Source: Stenotrophomonas sp. UBA7346 (lineage in GTDB: Bacteria; Pseudomonadota; Gammaproteobacteria; Xanthomonadales; Xanthomonadaceae). From it: DNA of 64,000 bases. The DNA lies in the NCBI GenBank assembly GCA_002471015.1, contig DKPB01000034.1, positions 53,021-117,020 on the forward strand, in the 5' to 3' direction. Positions 15,964 to 25,190 of this stretch are shown here, in pieces; within the stretch, counting starts at the first letter, position 1; each line of letters opens with the position of its first letter. Under the pieces are notes generated by a model. That model searched no databases and was not told the origin of the DNA. It saw only the letters and a program-made list of their open reading frames with translations. The position numbers were made by a program, and so were the translations under genes.

Positions 15964-16647
15964 TCAGCCCTCGTTGCGCGGAATCGCGAAGCGGTAGCCG
16001 CGGCCACGCACGGTTTCGATCGGCTTGAGTTCGCCGTCCGGGTCCAGCTTCTTGCGCAGGCGGCCGATGAACACTTCCAGCACGTTGGAGTCGCGGTCGA
16101 AATCCTGCTGGTAGATGTGCTCGGTCAGGTCGGCCTTGGAGACCAGCTCACCGGCGTGCATCATCAGGTATTCCAGCACCTTGTACTCATAGCTGGTGAG
16201 GTCGACATTGCTGCCGCCCACGCTCACGGTCTGTGCGGCCAGATCCAGCGCCACCGGGCCACATTCCAAGGTCGGCTTGGACCAGCCAGCGGCGCGGCGC
16301 AGCAGCGCGTTGACGCGGGCCAGCAGCTCTTCGACATGGAACGGCTTGACCAGGTAGTCATCGGCGCCCTGCTTCAGGCCCTCGACCTTGTCCTGCCAGC
16401 TCGAACGCGCGGTCAGGATCAGCACCGGGAACTTCTTGCCCTCGTCGCGCAGCGCCTTGATCAACTCCATGCCCGACATCTTGGGCAGGCCCAGATCGAT
16501 GATGCCCACGTCAAACGGCACTTCGCGCCCCATGTACAGGCCTTCCTCGCCATCCTGCGCCGCATCCACTGCGAAACCTTCGCGCTTCAGGCGGGCTGCA
16601 AGGGTTTCCCGCAGCGGGGCTTCGTCTTCAACCAGAAGGATACGCAT
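15964..16647 (-). CDS. phoP: PhoP-type response regulator
   Basis: A 227-residue OmpR-family regulator. The receiver has the acidic pair in VEDEA, the phospho-acceptor Asp in GIIDLGLPKMSG, and the switch Lys in YLVKPF. The winged helix is at residues ~130-222 (SYEYKVLEYLMMHAGELVSKADL, IGRLRKKLD, VRGRGYRFAIP). It is followed directly by its kinase gene and preceded by a small secreted-protein gene in the same orientation, so all three probably share transcripts. Confidence 0.93.
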   Translation of the reverse strand: MRILLVEDEAPLRETLAARLKREGFAVDAAQDGEEGLYMGREVPFDVGIIDLGLPKMSGMELIKALRDEGKKFPVLILTARSSWQDKVEGLKQGADDYLVKPFHVEELLARVNALLRRAAGWSKPTLECGPVALDLAAQTVSVGGSNVDLTSYEYKVLEYLMMHAGELVSKADLTEHIYQQDFDRDSNVLEVFIGRLRKKLDPDGELKPIETVRGRGYRFAIPRNEG

Positions 16648-16718
16648 GAACTCTCCCTAGTAACTTGGGCCGGCTTCAACCGGCGTATATATGCGAAACG
16701 CGGGACAACTATCGCTGT

Positions 16719-17108
16719 TCAGGAGTTATCGTCGCGTGGTGGTGGCTCCGACCGGGGGCCACGCGGGCCCGCGCGGGACGGCGCCGGATCATCCATGTAG
16801 CGCACGCGGCCGCGGTCATCCATGTATTTGACCCGGTTGATGTCACGGCCATCGTACGGCACACGCTCGGCGCCAAGGATGCGCCCACCGGTCTCGCGTT
16901 GCACGCGCCGCACCGCGTCGGACAACGAGCGCTCGCCGCCGCGGCTGGGGGCCATCTGGGCCTGCGCTGCACGCATGGTCTGCTCGCCGCCACGCTGGGC
17001 TTCCTGGCGCTGCGGCTGCTGGGCCGAGGCCACGAGCACGCCCGGACCGGCCACCAGCACGGTGGCGGAAAGGGCGATCAGCAGACGACGACGGGAAAGC
17101 GGATGCAT
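16719..17108 (-). CDS. Secreted PepSY-like protein upstream of phoP
   Basis: A 129-residue protein with a signal peptide (residues ~1-29, ending VASAQQ) and a short PepSY-like domain: LSDAVRRVQRETGGRILGAERVPYDGRDINRVKYMDDRG, followed by a near repeat RVRYMDDP. The C-terminus is Pro/Arg-rich. PepSY domains are small exported modules often linked to peptidase or sensor control. Its position just upstream of phoPQ, in the same direction, suggests a periplasmic partner of the PhoQ sensor; that is an inference. Confidence 0.7.
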   Translation of the reverse strand: MHPLSRRRLLIALSATVLVAGPGVLVASAQQPQRQEAQRGGEQTMRAAQAQMAPSRGGERSLSDAVRRVQRETGGRILGAERVPYDGRDINRVKYMDDRGRVRYMDDPAPSRAGPRGPRSEPPPRDDNS

Positions 17109-17300
17109 GGGGTGATCCTAGCGGACTGTGCGGCAACGTTCAAAATCCGTAAAAACCCGCGCTGTAACTTTTTTCACAGGCCTCACGAAATTGAGGCAAA
17201 TTCTTGATTTTTAGGGGTGAATCCGATCTGAACCCTGCCCCTGTTCACCCCGCCCCGTTCAGCATATTGACCGGACATATGCCGCCGCCCGCACAGCGGT

Positions 17301-18308
17301 TCAGGCTACCCGGGCGGCCTGCTCGCGGGTTACCTGCAGGGCCTGCTCAAGCAATTGCCAATCGGCACCGGCACGGTGTGCCCCCTCACTGAGCACCTGG
17401 CGGAAGCCGCGCCCGCCCGGCTGGCCATGGAACAACCCCAGCAGGTGGCGGGTGATGTGCTTGAGTGCCAGCCCCCTGCCCAGTTGCGCCTCCACATAGG
17501 GACGCAGGGCAAGCAGCAGTTCCTCACGGCCCTGCAGCGGCTGGCCGGTCTGTGCGCAGTCCAGCGCGTGCAGCACATACGGGTCATGGTAGGCGGCGCG
17601 CCCCAGCATCACCCCGTCCAATTGCTGCATGTGCTGCTGGGCGGCCTGCACGCTGGCGATGCCGCCATTGAGCACCACCGGCAGCTCCGGGCGCTCCTGC
17701 TTCAACCGGTAGGCCCAGTCGTAGCGCAGCGGCGGGATCTCCCGGTTCTCCTTGGGCGACAGGCCCTTGAGCCACGCATTGCGCGCATGCACCACCACCA
17801 TCGCCGCCCCCGCCTGCACCTGGCGGTCAACAAAGCCGGCAAACAGCGCGTAATCATTGTCCTCGTCCACGCCCAGCCGGCACTTCACCGTGACCGGGAT
17901 ATCGACGGCAGCCACCATCGCAGCCACGCATTCAGCTACCAGCTCCGGCTCGCGCATCAGGCAGGCACCGAACCGCCCGGCCTGGACCCGATCGGAGGGG
18001 CAACCGCAGTTGAGGTTGACCTCGTCATACCCCCAGTCGGCGGCGATGCGCGCCGCCTCGGCCAGCGCCGCCGGTTCACTGCCACCCAACTGCAGGGCCA
18101 GCGGGTGCTCAACCCGGTCATAGCCCAGCAGGCGCTCGCGGTCACCGTGGATCACCGCGTTGGCATGGACCATCTCGGTATACAGCCGCGCCCCCGGTGC
18201 CAACAGGCGGTGGAACACCCGGCAATGGCGATCGGTCCAGTCCATCATCGGGGCGACGGACAGGCGCAAGGAGGCGTCGTAACGGGGGTTTTGGGACGGG
18301 GAAGGCAT
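17301..18308 (-). CDS. dusA: tRNA-dihydrouridine(20/20a) synthase DusA
   Basis: An FMN-dependent reductase of uridine in the tRNA D-loop. The 335-residue protein begins RLSVAPMMDWTDRHCRVFHR and has NLNCGCPSDRVQAGRFGACLM, where the last Cys is the catalytic acid, GHUD-type sequence VVVHARNAWLKGLSPKENREIPPLRYD, and GGIAS. ATG at 18308 (MPSPSQNPRYD) is chosen; 18344 is an in-frame alternative. The gene is alone. Confidence 0.94.
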   Translation of the reverse strand: MPSPSQNPRYDASLRLSVAPMMDWTDRHCRVFHRLLAPGARLYTEMVHANAVIHGDRERLLGYDRVEHPLALQLGGSEPAALAEAARIAADWGYDEVNLNCGCPSDRVQAGRFGACLMREPELVAECVAAMVAAVDIPVTVKCRLGVDEDNDYALFAGFVDRQVQAGAAMVVVHARNAWLKGLSPKENREIPPLRYDWAYRLKQERPELPVVLNGGIASVQAAQQHMQQLDGVMLGRAAYHDPYVLHALDCAQTGQPLQGREELLLALRPYVEAQLGRGLALKHITRHLLGLFHGQPGGRGFRQVLSEGAHRAGADWQLLEQALQVTREQAARVA

Positions 18309-18489
18309 GCAGCGAGAGGTCTTGTGATGCGTCAATGACGCCATTTTCGCCCAAGTCAGCCGATCTTGCCGGGCGGATGGCCCGAGGCCTTCAGGCTGTG
18401 CCCGGGTTTGTGCGCATGCAAGGGGGCGCGGTCATGTTCCAGCGCTGCCTGGCAACAACACACCCTGAAACAGAATGCTTACCCATGCG

Positions 18490-18837
18490 CTACGGCAAGG
18501 GGCCGAACAGCTGCAGCAGCAGCAACCACAACACCTTGCACGCCACGTGCAGCGCCTGGTCCAGGTTGTAGCTGATGCGGTGTGCGCATTTGAGATCATC
18601 AATCACCATGTGGCTGAGGGTTTCCAACAGCCCCAGGGCGATGCTGCCGGTGATCCAGCCCACCGCGCCCCCGTGGATCGCACCATGTGCGGCAAGGGCC
18701 TGGTACCACGGCACACCGGGCATCGGCACCTGGCGGTTCTTGGCCCGCGACAGGAACTCGCCCTGCAAGGGGTAGTCGGCCACCGCGTGGGCGACGAGCA
18801 GCAACGCAAACATCTGTAACAGCGCGTGGTAGGCCAT
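18490..18837 (-). CDS. DUF3307 membrane protein
   Basis: A 115-residue hydrophobic protein. The opening ALLLVAHAVADYPLQGEFLSRAKNR is characteristic of the DUF3307 family, and HMVIDDLKCAHRISYNLDQALHVACKVLW fits its C-terminal half. Four membrane segments are likely. Function unknown; some relatives sit near phage-like or stress genes, which is not the case here. Confidence 0.75.
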   Translation of the reverse strand: MAYHALLQMFALLLVAHAVADYPLQGEFLSRAKNRQVPMPGVPWYQALAAHGAIHGGAVGWITGSIALGLLETLSHMVIDDLKCAHRISYNLDQALHVACKVLWLLLLQLFGPLP

Positions 18838-19142
18838 CTGCAGCTTGGGTTGGGGCGTGGGCGGAGTCTGGCATTTCCTGTCACACGGCAGCAAAGCAGG
18901 TTTCGCGCAGAACCCTCGTCCCAAGGCCAGGCCTTCGCTTGGATCCACCCTGCGCAACAGCAAGCGCCAGCACTCGTCCCTGAGTGCCTGGGCCTTGCCG
19001 CTGTTGCGGCACAGCCGCCCCCGTTCCGGTACTGCCTTGGCGCCTGCCACCGGCCTCAAGCCGCGTGACCGGCCCAGCTTAGAAGACCGGCGTAAGAGCG
19101 AAACTGCCTAGAATATCGCCCTGCCCGATCGGTCCCTGCGTC
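18838..19142. other. 305-bp intergenic region between divergent genes
   Basis: This lies between the DUF3307 gene (minus) and the SMR transporter (plus). An extended open frame upstream of the DUF3307 start has no coding character. I see no repeat or operator; a TAGAAT at 19109-19114 could be the -10 of the transporter. Confidence 0.4.
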
Positions 19143-19475
19143 ATGAATGCCTATGCCCTGCTCGCCTGCGCCATTGCCTTGGAAGTGGCAGCCACCTCAC
19201 TGCTGAAAGCCTCCGACGGCATGAGCCGGCTATGGCCCACCGTAGGTGCGCTGCTCGGTTACAGCGTGTGCTTCTGGCTGTTGGCATTGGTGATGAGGAC
19301 CATCCCCACCGGCATCGCCTACGCGATCTGGTCCGGCGTCGGCATCGTGTTGATCTCGTTGATCGGGCTGTTCGTGTTCAAGCAGAAGCTTGATGCGGCG
19401 GCCATCGTCGGCATTGGCCTGATCTGCGCCGGGGTGCTGGTGATCAACCTGTTCTCACGTTCAACGGCACATTGA
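19143..19475 (+). CDS. SMR-family multidrug/quaternary-ammonium exporter
   Basis: A 110-residue protein with four membrane helices. The membrane-embedded Glu is at residue 14 (CAIALEVAATSLLKAS), as in EmrE, and the segments GIAYAIWSGVGIVLISLIG and AAIVGIGLICAGVLVINLFS are standard for small multidrug resistance transporters. It exchanges protons for cationic compounds in the inner membrane. The gene stands alone with a repeat cluster after its stop codon. Confidence 0.9.
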   Translation: MNAYALLACAIALEVAATSLLKASDGMSRLWPTVGALLGYSVCFWLLALVMRTIPTGIAYAIWSGVGIVLISLIGLFVFKQKLDAAAIVGIGLICAGVLVINLFSRSTAH

Positions 19476-19498
19476 GCGGTAGAGCCGAACGTGGTTCG

Positions 19499-19630
19499 CC
19501 GTTGCCCCCTCCCTTTTGCGTAGCAAAGGGGAGGGTTGGGGAGGGGTGCTTTGGCTCTGCTTGCTCCGCGGCTTACGCCGCTCCTATGAGACTGCTGGCC
19601 ACGCCCCTGCCGGGCATGGCTCGGCACTAC
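19499..19630. repeat. Cluster of three short dispersed repeats
   Basis: Three repeat types lie in a row between the SMR and pncA genes. First is a CCCTCCC hairpin (19503-19543) with GGGGAGGGTTGGGGAGGGG. Second is a copy of the GTAGGAGCGGCGTAAGCCGCG repeat in reverse (19566-19586, CGCGGCTTACGCCGCTCCTA). Third is a degenerate SMAG hairpin (19609-19630, TGCCGGGCATGGCTCGGCA). Such clustering of unrelated REP types recurs in this genome. Confidence 0.75.
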
Positions 19631-19685
19631 CTTGCTTCCATCGCCGCTGGCTTAAACTGTGCTTCCCCGCGTGAGGAAGTTGTCG

Positions 19686-20306
19686 ATGTACGGAACCGAC
19701 GTTGCGCTGCTGGTAATCGATCTGCAACCGGATTTCATGCCCGGCGGCGCCCTGCCCTGCCCGCAGGGCGACACCATCGTGCCGGGCATCGCGGCGCTGT
19801 TGTCAGCACGCCACTACCACACCGTGGTGGCCACCCAGGACTGGCACCCGGCCGATCACGCCTCGTTCGCCAGCCAGCACGACGGGCGTAAACCATTCGA
19901 TTCCATCGAACTGCACGGCCAACCACAAACCCTATGGCCAGACCACTGCGTCCAGGGCAGGGAGGGGGCAAGCCTGGATGCACGGGTGGACTGGAAGCAC
20001 GCCGACCTGATCCTGCGCAAAGGCACACAGCGGCGCGTGGATTCCTATAGCGCGTTCCGCGAGAACATCGGCCCGCAAGGCAGCCGTGCCCCCACCGGAC
20101 TGGCCGGCTGGCTGCATGAGCGCGGCATCCGCGAGGTCCACGTCTGTGGCTTGGCACGTGACTACTGCGTGCTGTGGAGCGCGCAGGACGCGGCCATCAG
20201 CGGCTTCCACGTGCGCTTCCTGTGGGACCTGACCCGGCCGGTGGCCGCCGCCAGCGACGAGGCCACGCGTATTGCGTTGATGGAAGCAGGTATCGAGATC
20301 GGCTGA
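19686..20306 (+). CDS. pncA: Nicotinamidase PncA
   Basis: Converts nicotinamide to nicotinic acid in NAD salvage. The 206-residue protein has the catalytic triad: Asp in LLVIDLQPDFMPGG, Lys in DLILRKGTQRRVDSYSAF and Cys in VCGLARDYCV. The metal ligands lie in TQDWHPADHASF. ATG at 19686 (MYGTDVALLVID) is preferred to the upstream frame from 19659. Confidence 0.94.
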   Translation: MYGTDVALLVIDLQPDFMPGGALPCPQGDTIVPGIAALLSARHYHTVVATQDWHPADHASFASQHDGRKPFDSIELHGQPQTLWPDHCVQGREGASLDARVDWKHADLILRKGTQRRVDSYSAFRENIGPQGSRAPTGLAGWLHERGIREVHVCGLARDYCVLWSAQDAAISGFHVRFLWDLTRPVAAASDEATRIALMEAGIEIG

Positions 20307-20319
20307 ACCCGAACCGGAC

Positions 20320-21171
20320 TCAGCGGAACACCACCGTGCGGTGGCCATTGAGCAGGATGCGATGCTCGACATGCCGGCGCACCGCCCGCGCAAGCACCTG
20401 CGACTCAGTGTCACTGCCCAACTGCACCAGGTCACGCGGCGTCATCGCGTGATCCACCCGCGCCACGTCCTGCTCGATGATCGGGCCTTCGTCCAGGTCC
20501 GAGGTCACGTAATGCGCGGTGGCGCCGATGATCTTGACCCCGCGCGCATGCGCCTGGTGATACGGCTGGGCACCCTTGAAGCTGGGCAGGAAGCTGTGGT
20601 GGATATTGATTGCCCGCCCGGACAAGGCCTCGCATAGCCGTGGCGACAGGATCTGCATGTAGCGCGCCAGCACCACCAGATCGATGCGTTCACGCTCGAC
20701 CAGGTCGATGATCTGCTGTTCCTGCTGCTCGCGGTTCTCGGTGCTTACTGGCAGGTGATGGAAGGGCACGTTGTAGGAACCAGCCAGCCCGGCGAAGTCA
20801 TTGTGGTTGGAGGCCACCGCAGCGATATCCACCTTCAGCTGGCGGCTATGGGTGCGGAACAGCAGGTCATTGAGACAATGGCCCTGTTTGCTGACCAGCA
20901 CCAGCAGGCGCGCGCGGCGACGGGCATCATGCAGCTCCCATTGCATCGCGAACTCTTCGCCCAGGCCCCGCAGCCTGGCGCGCACCACCGGTTCATCGCC
21001 CGCATTGCCCATGTCGAAATGCACGCGCAGGAAGAAGCGGCCGCTTTCATCATCACCAAACTGCTGGGCATCGAGGATGTTGCAGCCCGCCTCGAACAGC
21101 AGGCCGGACACGCGATAGACGATGCCGGTGCGGTCCGGGCAGGAAAGGGTGAGGATGAAATCAGGACGCAT
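20320..21171 (-). CDS. purU: Formyltetrahydrofolate deformylase PurU
   Basis: Hydrolyses 10-formyltetrahydrofolate to formate and THF, balancing one-carbon pools and supplying formate for PurT. The 283-residue protein has an N-terminal ACT domain (residues ~1-80, FILTLSCPDRTGIVYRVSG) and a formyltransferase-like catalytic domain with the active-site sequence INIHHSFLPSFKGA and GATAHYVTSDLDEGPIIEQ. ATG at 21171 (MRPDFIL) is used; 21183 is in frame. Confidence 0.94.
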   Translation of the reverse strand: MRPDFILTLSCPDRTGIVYRVSGLLFEAGCNILDAQQFGDDESGRFFLRVHFDMGNAGDEPVVRARLRGLGEEFAMQWELHDARRRARLLVLVSKQGHCLNDLLFRTHSRQLKVDIAAVASNHNDFAGLAGSYNVPFHHLPVSTENREQQEQQIIDLVERERIDLVVLARYMQILSPRLCEALSGRAINIHHSFLPSFKGAQPYHQAHARGVKIIGATAHYVTSDLDEGPIIEQDVARVDHAMTPRDLVQLGSDTESQVLARAVRRHVEHRILLNGHRTVVFR

Positions 21172-21269
21172 GGCCAACAACATTTATCAGTGGGGTCGTG
21201 GAAAGTAACCGTTCCAGTCGATTCCCAGCAAAGACAGTTGCAGCTGACACGGTTTGCCCGTCGGCCTGC

Positions 21270-21533
21270 TCAGTGCGGATGCACCGTCAACGCCACCAGC
21301 CGCATCACCAAGGGCCGCACCACCAGTACACAGCAGAAGGCGGTCGGCATCGCCAGGCAGTAGGCGGACAGCACCCGCGCCGGGAACTGGCCATCGATGC
21401 CGGCATTCGCGGCGGTGATCACCAGGCACATCAGCATGGCCATGATCGAGGCCATGAAGAACGCGAAAACAACAGGCGTGGTGCGCGCATGCAATTTCCA
21501 GCGGGCAACGGCGACGGAACGGGGGTCTGGCAT
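21270..21533 (-). CDS. DUF2798 small membrane protein
   Basis: An 87-residue protein with two membrane helices (VVFAFFMASIMAMLMCLVIT and AYCLAMPTAFCCVLVVRPLV), matching the DUF2798 pattern F-A-F-x-M-S and RPLVxRLVxxL. It diverges from a LysR regulator that probably controls it. Two upstream in-frame ATGs exist; 21551 is the nearer one. Function unknown. Confidence 0.72.
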   Translation of the reverse strand: MPDPRSVAVARWKLHARTTPVVFAFFMASIMAMLMCLVITAANAGIDGQFPARVLSAYCLAMPTAFCCVLVVRPLVMRLVALTVHPH

Positions 21534-21672
21534 CCAGCGAGGTCCATGCATGCAGCAATCAGGCACTGCGGGCCGGGCACGATAGTCGGCGAGCCGGGGG
21601 ACGGCTAGATCGCATCGGCTTGGGGCTTTATAAAGATTTACTTTGCAATCCTCCCGGAAAATGCCGACCGGC

Positions 21673-22611
21673 ATGAACATTCTCCAATCCATCCGCAGTT
21701 TCATCCGCACCGCCGACGCCGGCAGCCTGGCCGCTGCCGCGCGCACCTTGGGCATCAGTGCGGCAGCGGTGGGCCAGAACATCGCCCGTCTGGAAGCGCA
21801 TCTGGGCGTACGCCTGTTCAACCGCACCACCCGCCAATTGGCCCTGACCGAGCGTGGCGCGCTGTATCTGGCGCAGGTGCGGCATATCGAGCGCGACCTG
21901 CAGCGGGCCCAGGCAGCGGTGACCGATCCCGACGCGATACCCGCTGGCCGCCTGCGCATAGCAAGCAGCGCTGCGTTCGGCCGGCATGTGCTTGCGCCGT
22001 TGCTGCCGGCGCTGCAACAGCGCTATCCACGACTGGAAATGGAGCTGCTGCTGGCCGACCGCAGCGTCGATCACGCCCATGAGGACGTGGATGTCAGCAT
22101 CCGCATCGAACCGCAGCTGGAAGAGGGATTGGTGGCACGGCCCATCGCGCAGGTGCCGTTCGTGTTCTGTGCCGCGCCGGCCTACCTGGCCATCGCCGGT
22201 ACGCCGCGCACACCCGATGAGCTGCGCGAGCACCGCTGCCTGCTATTCCGCTACCCGCTGGATGGGCGCTACCTGCGTTGGGGCTTCGTCCGCGATGGCC
22301 TGCGCTTCGATGCCGAAGTGCAACCGGCACTGGTCAGCGACGACATCGATGCACTGGCGGCGATGGCGGCGCGCGGCGGCGGCATCACCCGGCTGGCAGC
22401 CTTTGTCGCCGCGCCCTATCTGGCCCGCGGCGAATTGCAGGCCTTGTTCCAGGATGAGGCCAGCAGCGATACGCGGGCCTCGCCGGAGCCGATGCGCCTG
22501 TTCCTGTGCGTCAGCGACCGCCGCGACCTGACCCCGAAAGTGCGCTCGCTGCTGCAGCACATCCTCGATGCCCTGCCGCCGGCCTGGCGCATCGACATCG
22601 ATCACGCCTGA
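21673..22611 (+). CDS. LysR-family regulator
   Basis: A 312-residue regulator with the winged helix at residues 1-60 (SFIRTADAGSLAAAARTLGISAAAVGQNIARLEAHLGVRLFNRTTRQLALTE) and a periplasmic-binding-like effector domain. This is the short-helix CrgA/AaeR-like subgroup. ATG at 21673 (MNILQSIRS) is chosen; 21643 and 21661 are in frame. The divergent DUF2798 gene is its likely target. Confidence 0.88.
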   Translation: MNILQSIRSFIRTADAGSLAAAARTLGISAAAVGQNIARLEAHLGVRLFNRTTRQLALTERGALYLAQVRHIERDLQRAQAAVTDPDAIPAGRLRIASSAAFGRHVLAPLLPALQQRYPRLEMELLLADRSVDHAHEDVDVSIRIEPQLEEGLVARPIAQVPFVFCAAPAYLAIAGTPRTPDELREHRCLLFRYPLDGRYLRWGFVRDGLRFDAEVQPALVSDDIDALAAMAARGGGITRLAAFVAAPYLARGELQALFQDEASSDTRASPEPMRLFLCVSDRRDLTPKVRSLLQHILDALPPAWRIDIDHA

Positions 22612-22648
22612 GCGCCAGCAGCCACGCCGCTGGCGCCTCCGCCGAACG

Positions 22649-23773
22649 TCAGCCCTGCCTGGCGGGCTTGAACAGACCGCGCACTTCATGTGGTTCGCAA
22701 CGCAGGTACTGCGGCGACACCGGCAACTGTGCGCCCAAGGCCGCGGCCGCATGCCACGGCCAACGCGGGTCGTAGAGGATGCCGCGGGCGATGCCGATCG
22801 CATCGGCCTTGCCATCGACGAGGATTTCCTCGGCATGCGTCGGCTCGGTGATCAGGCCCACCGCGATCACCGGCGTGCCGATTTCGGCCTTGATCGCCGC
22901 CGCCTGCGGCACCTGGTAGCCGGGTTCGACCGGAATCTGCTGGCGCGGGTCCAGCCCGCCACTGGAGACATGCAGGAAATCATTGCCACGTGCTTCCAGC
23001 GCCTTGGCCAGTTCAATGCTCTGGGCAACATCCCAGCCGCCTTCCACCCAGTCGGTGGCGGAGATGCGCACGCCCAAGGCCACATTGGCCGGCACCACCA
23101 CGCGCACCGCATCGAATACCCGCAGCAGCAGGCGCATGCGGTTTTCCAACGAGCCGCCATACGCATCGTCGCGCTGGTTGCTCAACGGCGACAGGAACTG
23201 GTGCAGCAGATAACCATGCGCGGCATGCAGCTCGATCAGCTCCAGACCAAGCCGCACTGCGCGCTTGGCGGCAGCAACAAAGCCTTCAACCACGGCATCG
23301 ATGCCGGCGTCATCCAACGCTTCCGGGATGGGATCGCCGGCCTTGAACGGCAGCGCCGACGGCGCCAGCACCTGCCAGCCATGTTCCTGGTCGGGGGCTA
23401 TCGCGCCACCGCCATCCCATGGACGCGCGGTGGACGCCTTGCGCCCGGCATGCGCCAGCTGCACACCGATCGGCATGTTCGACCAGCGCCGCACCGTGCC
23501 CAGCACCTTGCCCAGGGCGGCTTCGGTGGTGTCGTCCCAGAGGCCGAGATCGGCCCAACTGATGCGCGCACGCGGCTCGACCGCGGTCGCTTCGATGATC
23601 AACAGCCCGGCGCCGGACTGCGCCAGCTGGCCCAGGTGGATCGTGTGCCAATCGGTGGCCTGCCCGTCTTCGGCCGAGTACTGGCACATCGGCGCGATGA
23701 CGATGCGGTTGGAAAGGGAAAGCGGGCCTAGCAACAACGGTGAGAAAAGCTGGCTCACGTGGGGAACGTCCAT
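22649..23773 (-). CDS. XenA-type Old Yellow Enzyme ene-reductase
   Basis: A 374-residue FMN oxidoreductase of the bacterial YqjM/XenA class. Key features are the FMN-sensing Cys in IVIAPMCQYSAEDGQ, the GVQLAHAGRKAST segment, the substrate-binding His pair in ELHAAHGYLLHQFLSPLSN and GGSLENRMRL, and GIARGILYDP near the end. Such enzymes reduce activated C=C bonds and nitro compounds with NAD(P)H. ATG at 23773 is preceded by an in-frame TTG. It converges with the LysR gene. Confidence 0.9.
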   Translation of the reverse strand: MDVPHVSQLFSPLLLGPLSLSNRIVIAPMCQYSAEDGQATDWHTIHLGQLAQSGAGLLIIEATAVEPRARISWADLGLWDDTTEAALGKVLGTVRRWSNMPIGVQLAHAGRKASTARPWDGGGAIAPDQEHGWQVLAPSALPFKAGDPIPEALDDAGIDAVVEGFVAAAKRAVRLGLELIELHAAHGYLLHQFLSPLSNQRDDAYGGSLENRMRLLLRVFDAVRVVVPANVALGVRISATDWVEGGWDVAQSIELAKALEARGNDFLHVSSGGLDPRQQIPVEPGYQVPQAAAIKAEIGTPVIAVGLITEPTHAEEILVDGKADAIGIARGILYDPRWPWHAAAALGAQLPVSPQYLRCEPHEVRGLFKPARQG

Positions 23774-23833
23774 CAACGGTGGGGGGCGCTCATTGCACGC
23801 CGCGCCGGCCGTTGATTCAACCGGCGTGATGGA

Positions 23834-24694
23834 TCACTGCGTCTTGGTGCCGTCCAACAGGAAGGCGAGTGCCTGGGCGCAGGGCATTTCCACCTTCAGC
23901 GACAGGAGGTGATCGGCGCGGGTACGGCCGAGGTTGACCGCGGCTATCGGCAAACCGGCCTTGGCGGCGGCATCGACGAAACGGAAACCCGAGTACACCA
24001 TCAACGACGAACCCAATACCAGCACCGCGTCGGAACGCTGCAGATGTTCATGCACGGCGGCAACGCGCTCGCGCGGCACGTTCTCGCCGAAGAACACCAC
24101 GTCCGGCTTAAGCACGCCACCACATGCATCACAGGCCGGCACGCTGAAGGCGGAGAAATCAGCTTCCAGATCGGCATCACCATCGGGCGCGATGCCGGCC
24201 TCCAGGGTGTCCCAGCCCGGGTTGGCATCCAGCAGTCGCTGTTGCAGCAGCTCACGCGCGCTGCGTGCCTCACAGCCCATGCAACGTACCTGGTCCAGTC
24301 GGCCGTGCAGATCAATCACCGTCTGGCTACCCGCCGCCTGGTGCAGGCAATCCACGTTCTGGGTCAGCAGCAGCTCGATGCGACCATCGGCTTCCAGCGC
24401 CGCCAGCGCATGGTGCGTGCCATTGGGCAAGGCCTGGCCGAAGCGCGGCCAGCCCAGCAAGCTGCGCGCCCAGTAGCGCTTGCGCGTTGCTTCCTCGCCC
24501 ATGAAAGCCTGATACGTCACCGGCGGTGTGCGCTTCCATTGGCCATCGCTGTCGCGATAGTCGGGAATGCCGGAATCAGTGCTGCAACCGGCGCCAGTGA
24601 CCACGAACAAGCGCCGATGGCCGGCAATGAACTGCGGCAGTTCGGTGATCACTGCTGGCGACAAGCGCCCGGTCTGTGCCGATGAAGTGGTCAT
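23834..24694 (-). CDS. Sir2-family NAD-dependent protein deacylase
   Basis: A 286-residue sirtuin. Motifs: GAGCSTDSGIPDYRDSDGQW, TQNVDCLHQAAG, the catalytic His in VIDLHGRLDQV, a zinc site with CMGC and CDACGG, and VFFGENVP, LGSSLMV. The DSDGQW/PVTY variant is that of SIR4-like bacterial class II enzymes. It removes acyl groups from lysines using NAD+, linking to the nicotinamidase at 19686, which recycles the released nicotinamide. ATG at 24694; it is 11 bp from the thioesterase and probably cotranscribed. Confidence 0.92.
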   Translation of the reverse strand: MTTSSAQTGRLSPAVITELPQFIAGHRRLFVVTGAGCSTDSGIPDYRDSDGQWKRTPPVTYQAFMGEEATRKRYWARSLLGWPRFGQALPNGTHHALAALEADGRIELLLTQNVDCLHQAAGSQTVIDLHGRLDQVRCMGCEARSARELLQQRLLDANPGWDTLEAGIAPDGDADLEADFSAFSVPACDACGGVLKPDVVFFGENVPRERVAAVHEHLQRSDAVLVLGSSLMVYSGFRFVDAAAKAGLPIAAVNLGRTRADHLLSLKVEMPCAQALAFLLDGTKTQ

Positions 24695-24705
24695 CACCGC
24701 GAGGC

Positions 24706-25110
24706 TCAGGCCTGCGTCGGCAGCGCCGGCACGGTGGTCGGATGACCTTCGCCATCCAGCGCGATCATCACGAAGGTGCCTTTGGTGCAGAGCGCGCGTT
24801 CGCCGTTGTGCAGGTCTTCGGCGATCAGTTCGACTTCCACATGCATCGAACTGCGGCCAACCTTGACCACCCGGCCGATGGTTTCCACCATCTGCCCGAT
24901 GCGGATCGGCAGCTTGAAATCGACCTGGTCCGAGCGCGCGGTGACCACGGTGCAACGCGAATAACGGGCGGCGGCGAGAAAGGCCGCCTTGTCCATCCAC
25001 GCCAATGCCTGGCCGCCGAACAGCGTGCCCATATGGTTGGTGTGGTTGGGGAAGACGATTTCCGCCATGCGGACTTCGACCGGCGGGTTCGTTTCGGGAA
25101 TGGGGGTCAT
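24706..25110 (-). CDS. YciA-type acyl-CoA thioesterase
   Basis: A 134-residue hotdog-fold thioesterase. The family signature EIVFPNHTNHMGTLFGGQALAWMDKAAFLAA contains the catalytic Asp and the active-site helix, and ARSDQVDFKLPIRIGQMVET follows. It hydrolyses acyl-CoA esters in the cytoplasm. The ATG at 25110 (MTPIPETNPP) follows a repeat-rich intergenic stretch. Probably shares an mRNA with the sirtuin gene. Confidence 0.9.
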   Translation of the reverse strand: MTPIPETNPPVEVRMAEIVFPNHTNHMGTLFGGQALAWMDKAAFLAAARYSRCTVVTARSDQVDFKLPIRIGQMVETIGRVVKVGRSSMHVEVELIAEDLHNGERALCTKGTFVMIALDGEGHPTTVPALPTQA

Positions 25111-25190
25111 GGGGGTGTCATCTGTAAGTTGGCGCAGATGATACGCCCGCAAAGCTGTGCAGCTTGTGTACGCAGCTGCAGATAGCTTTT

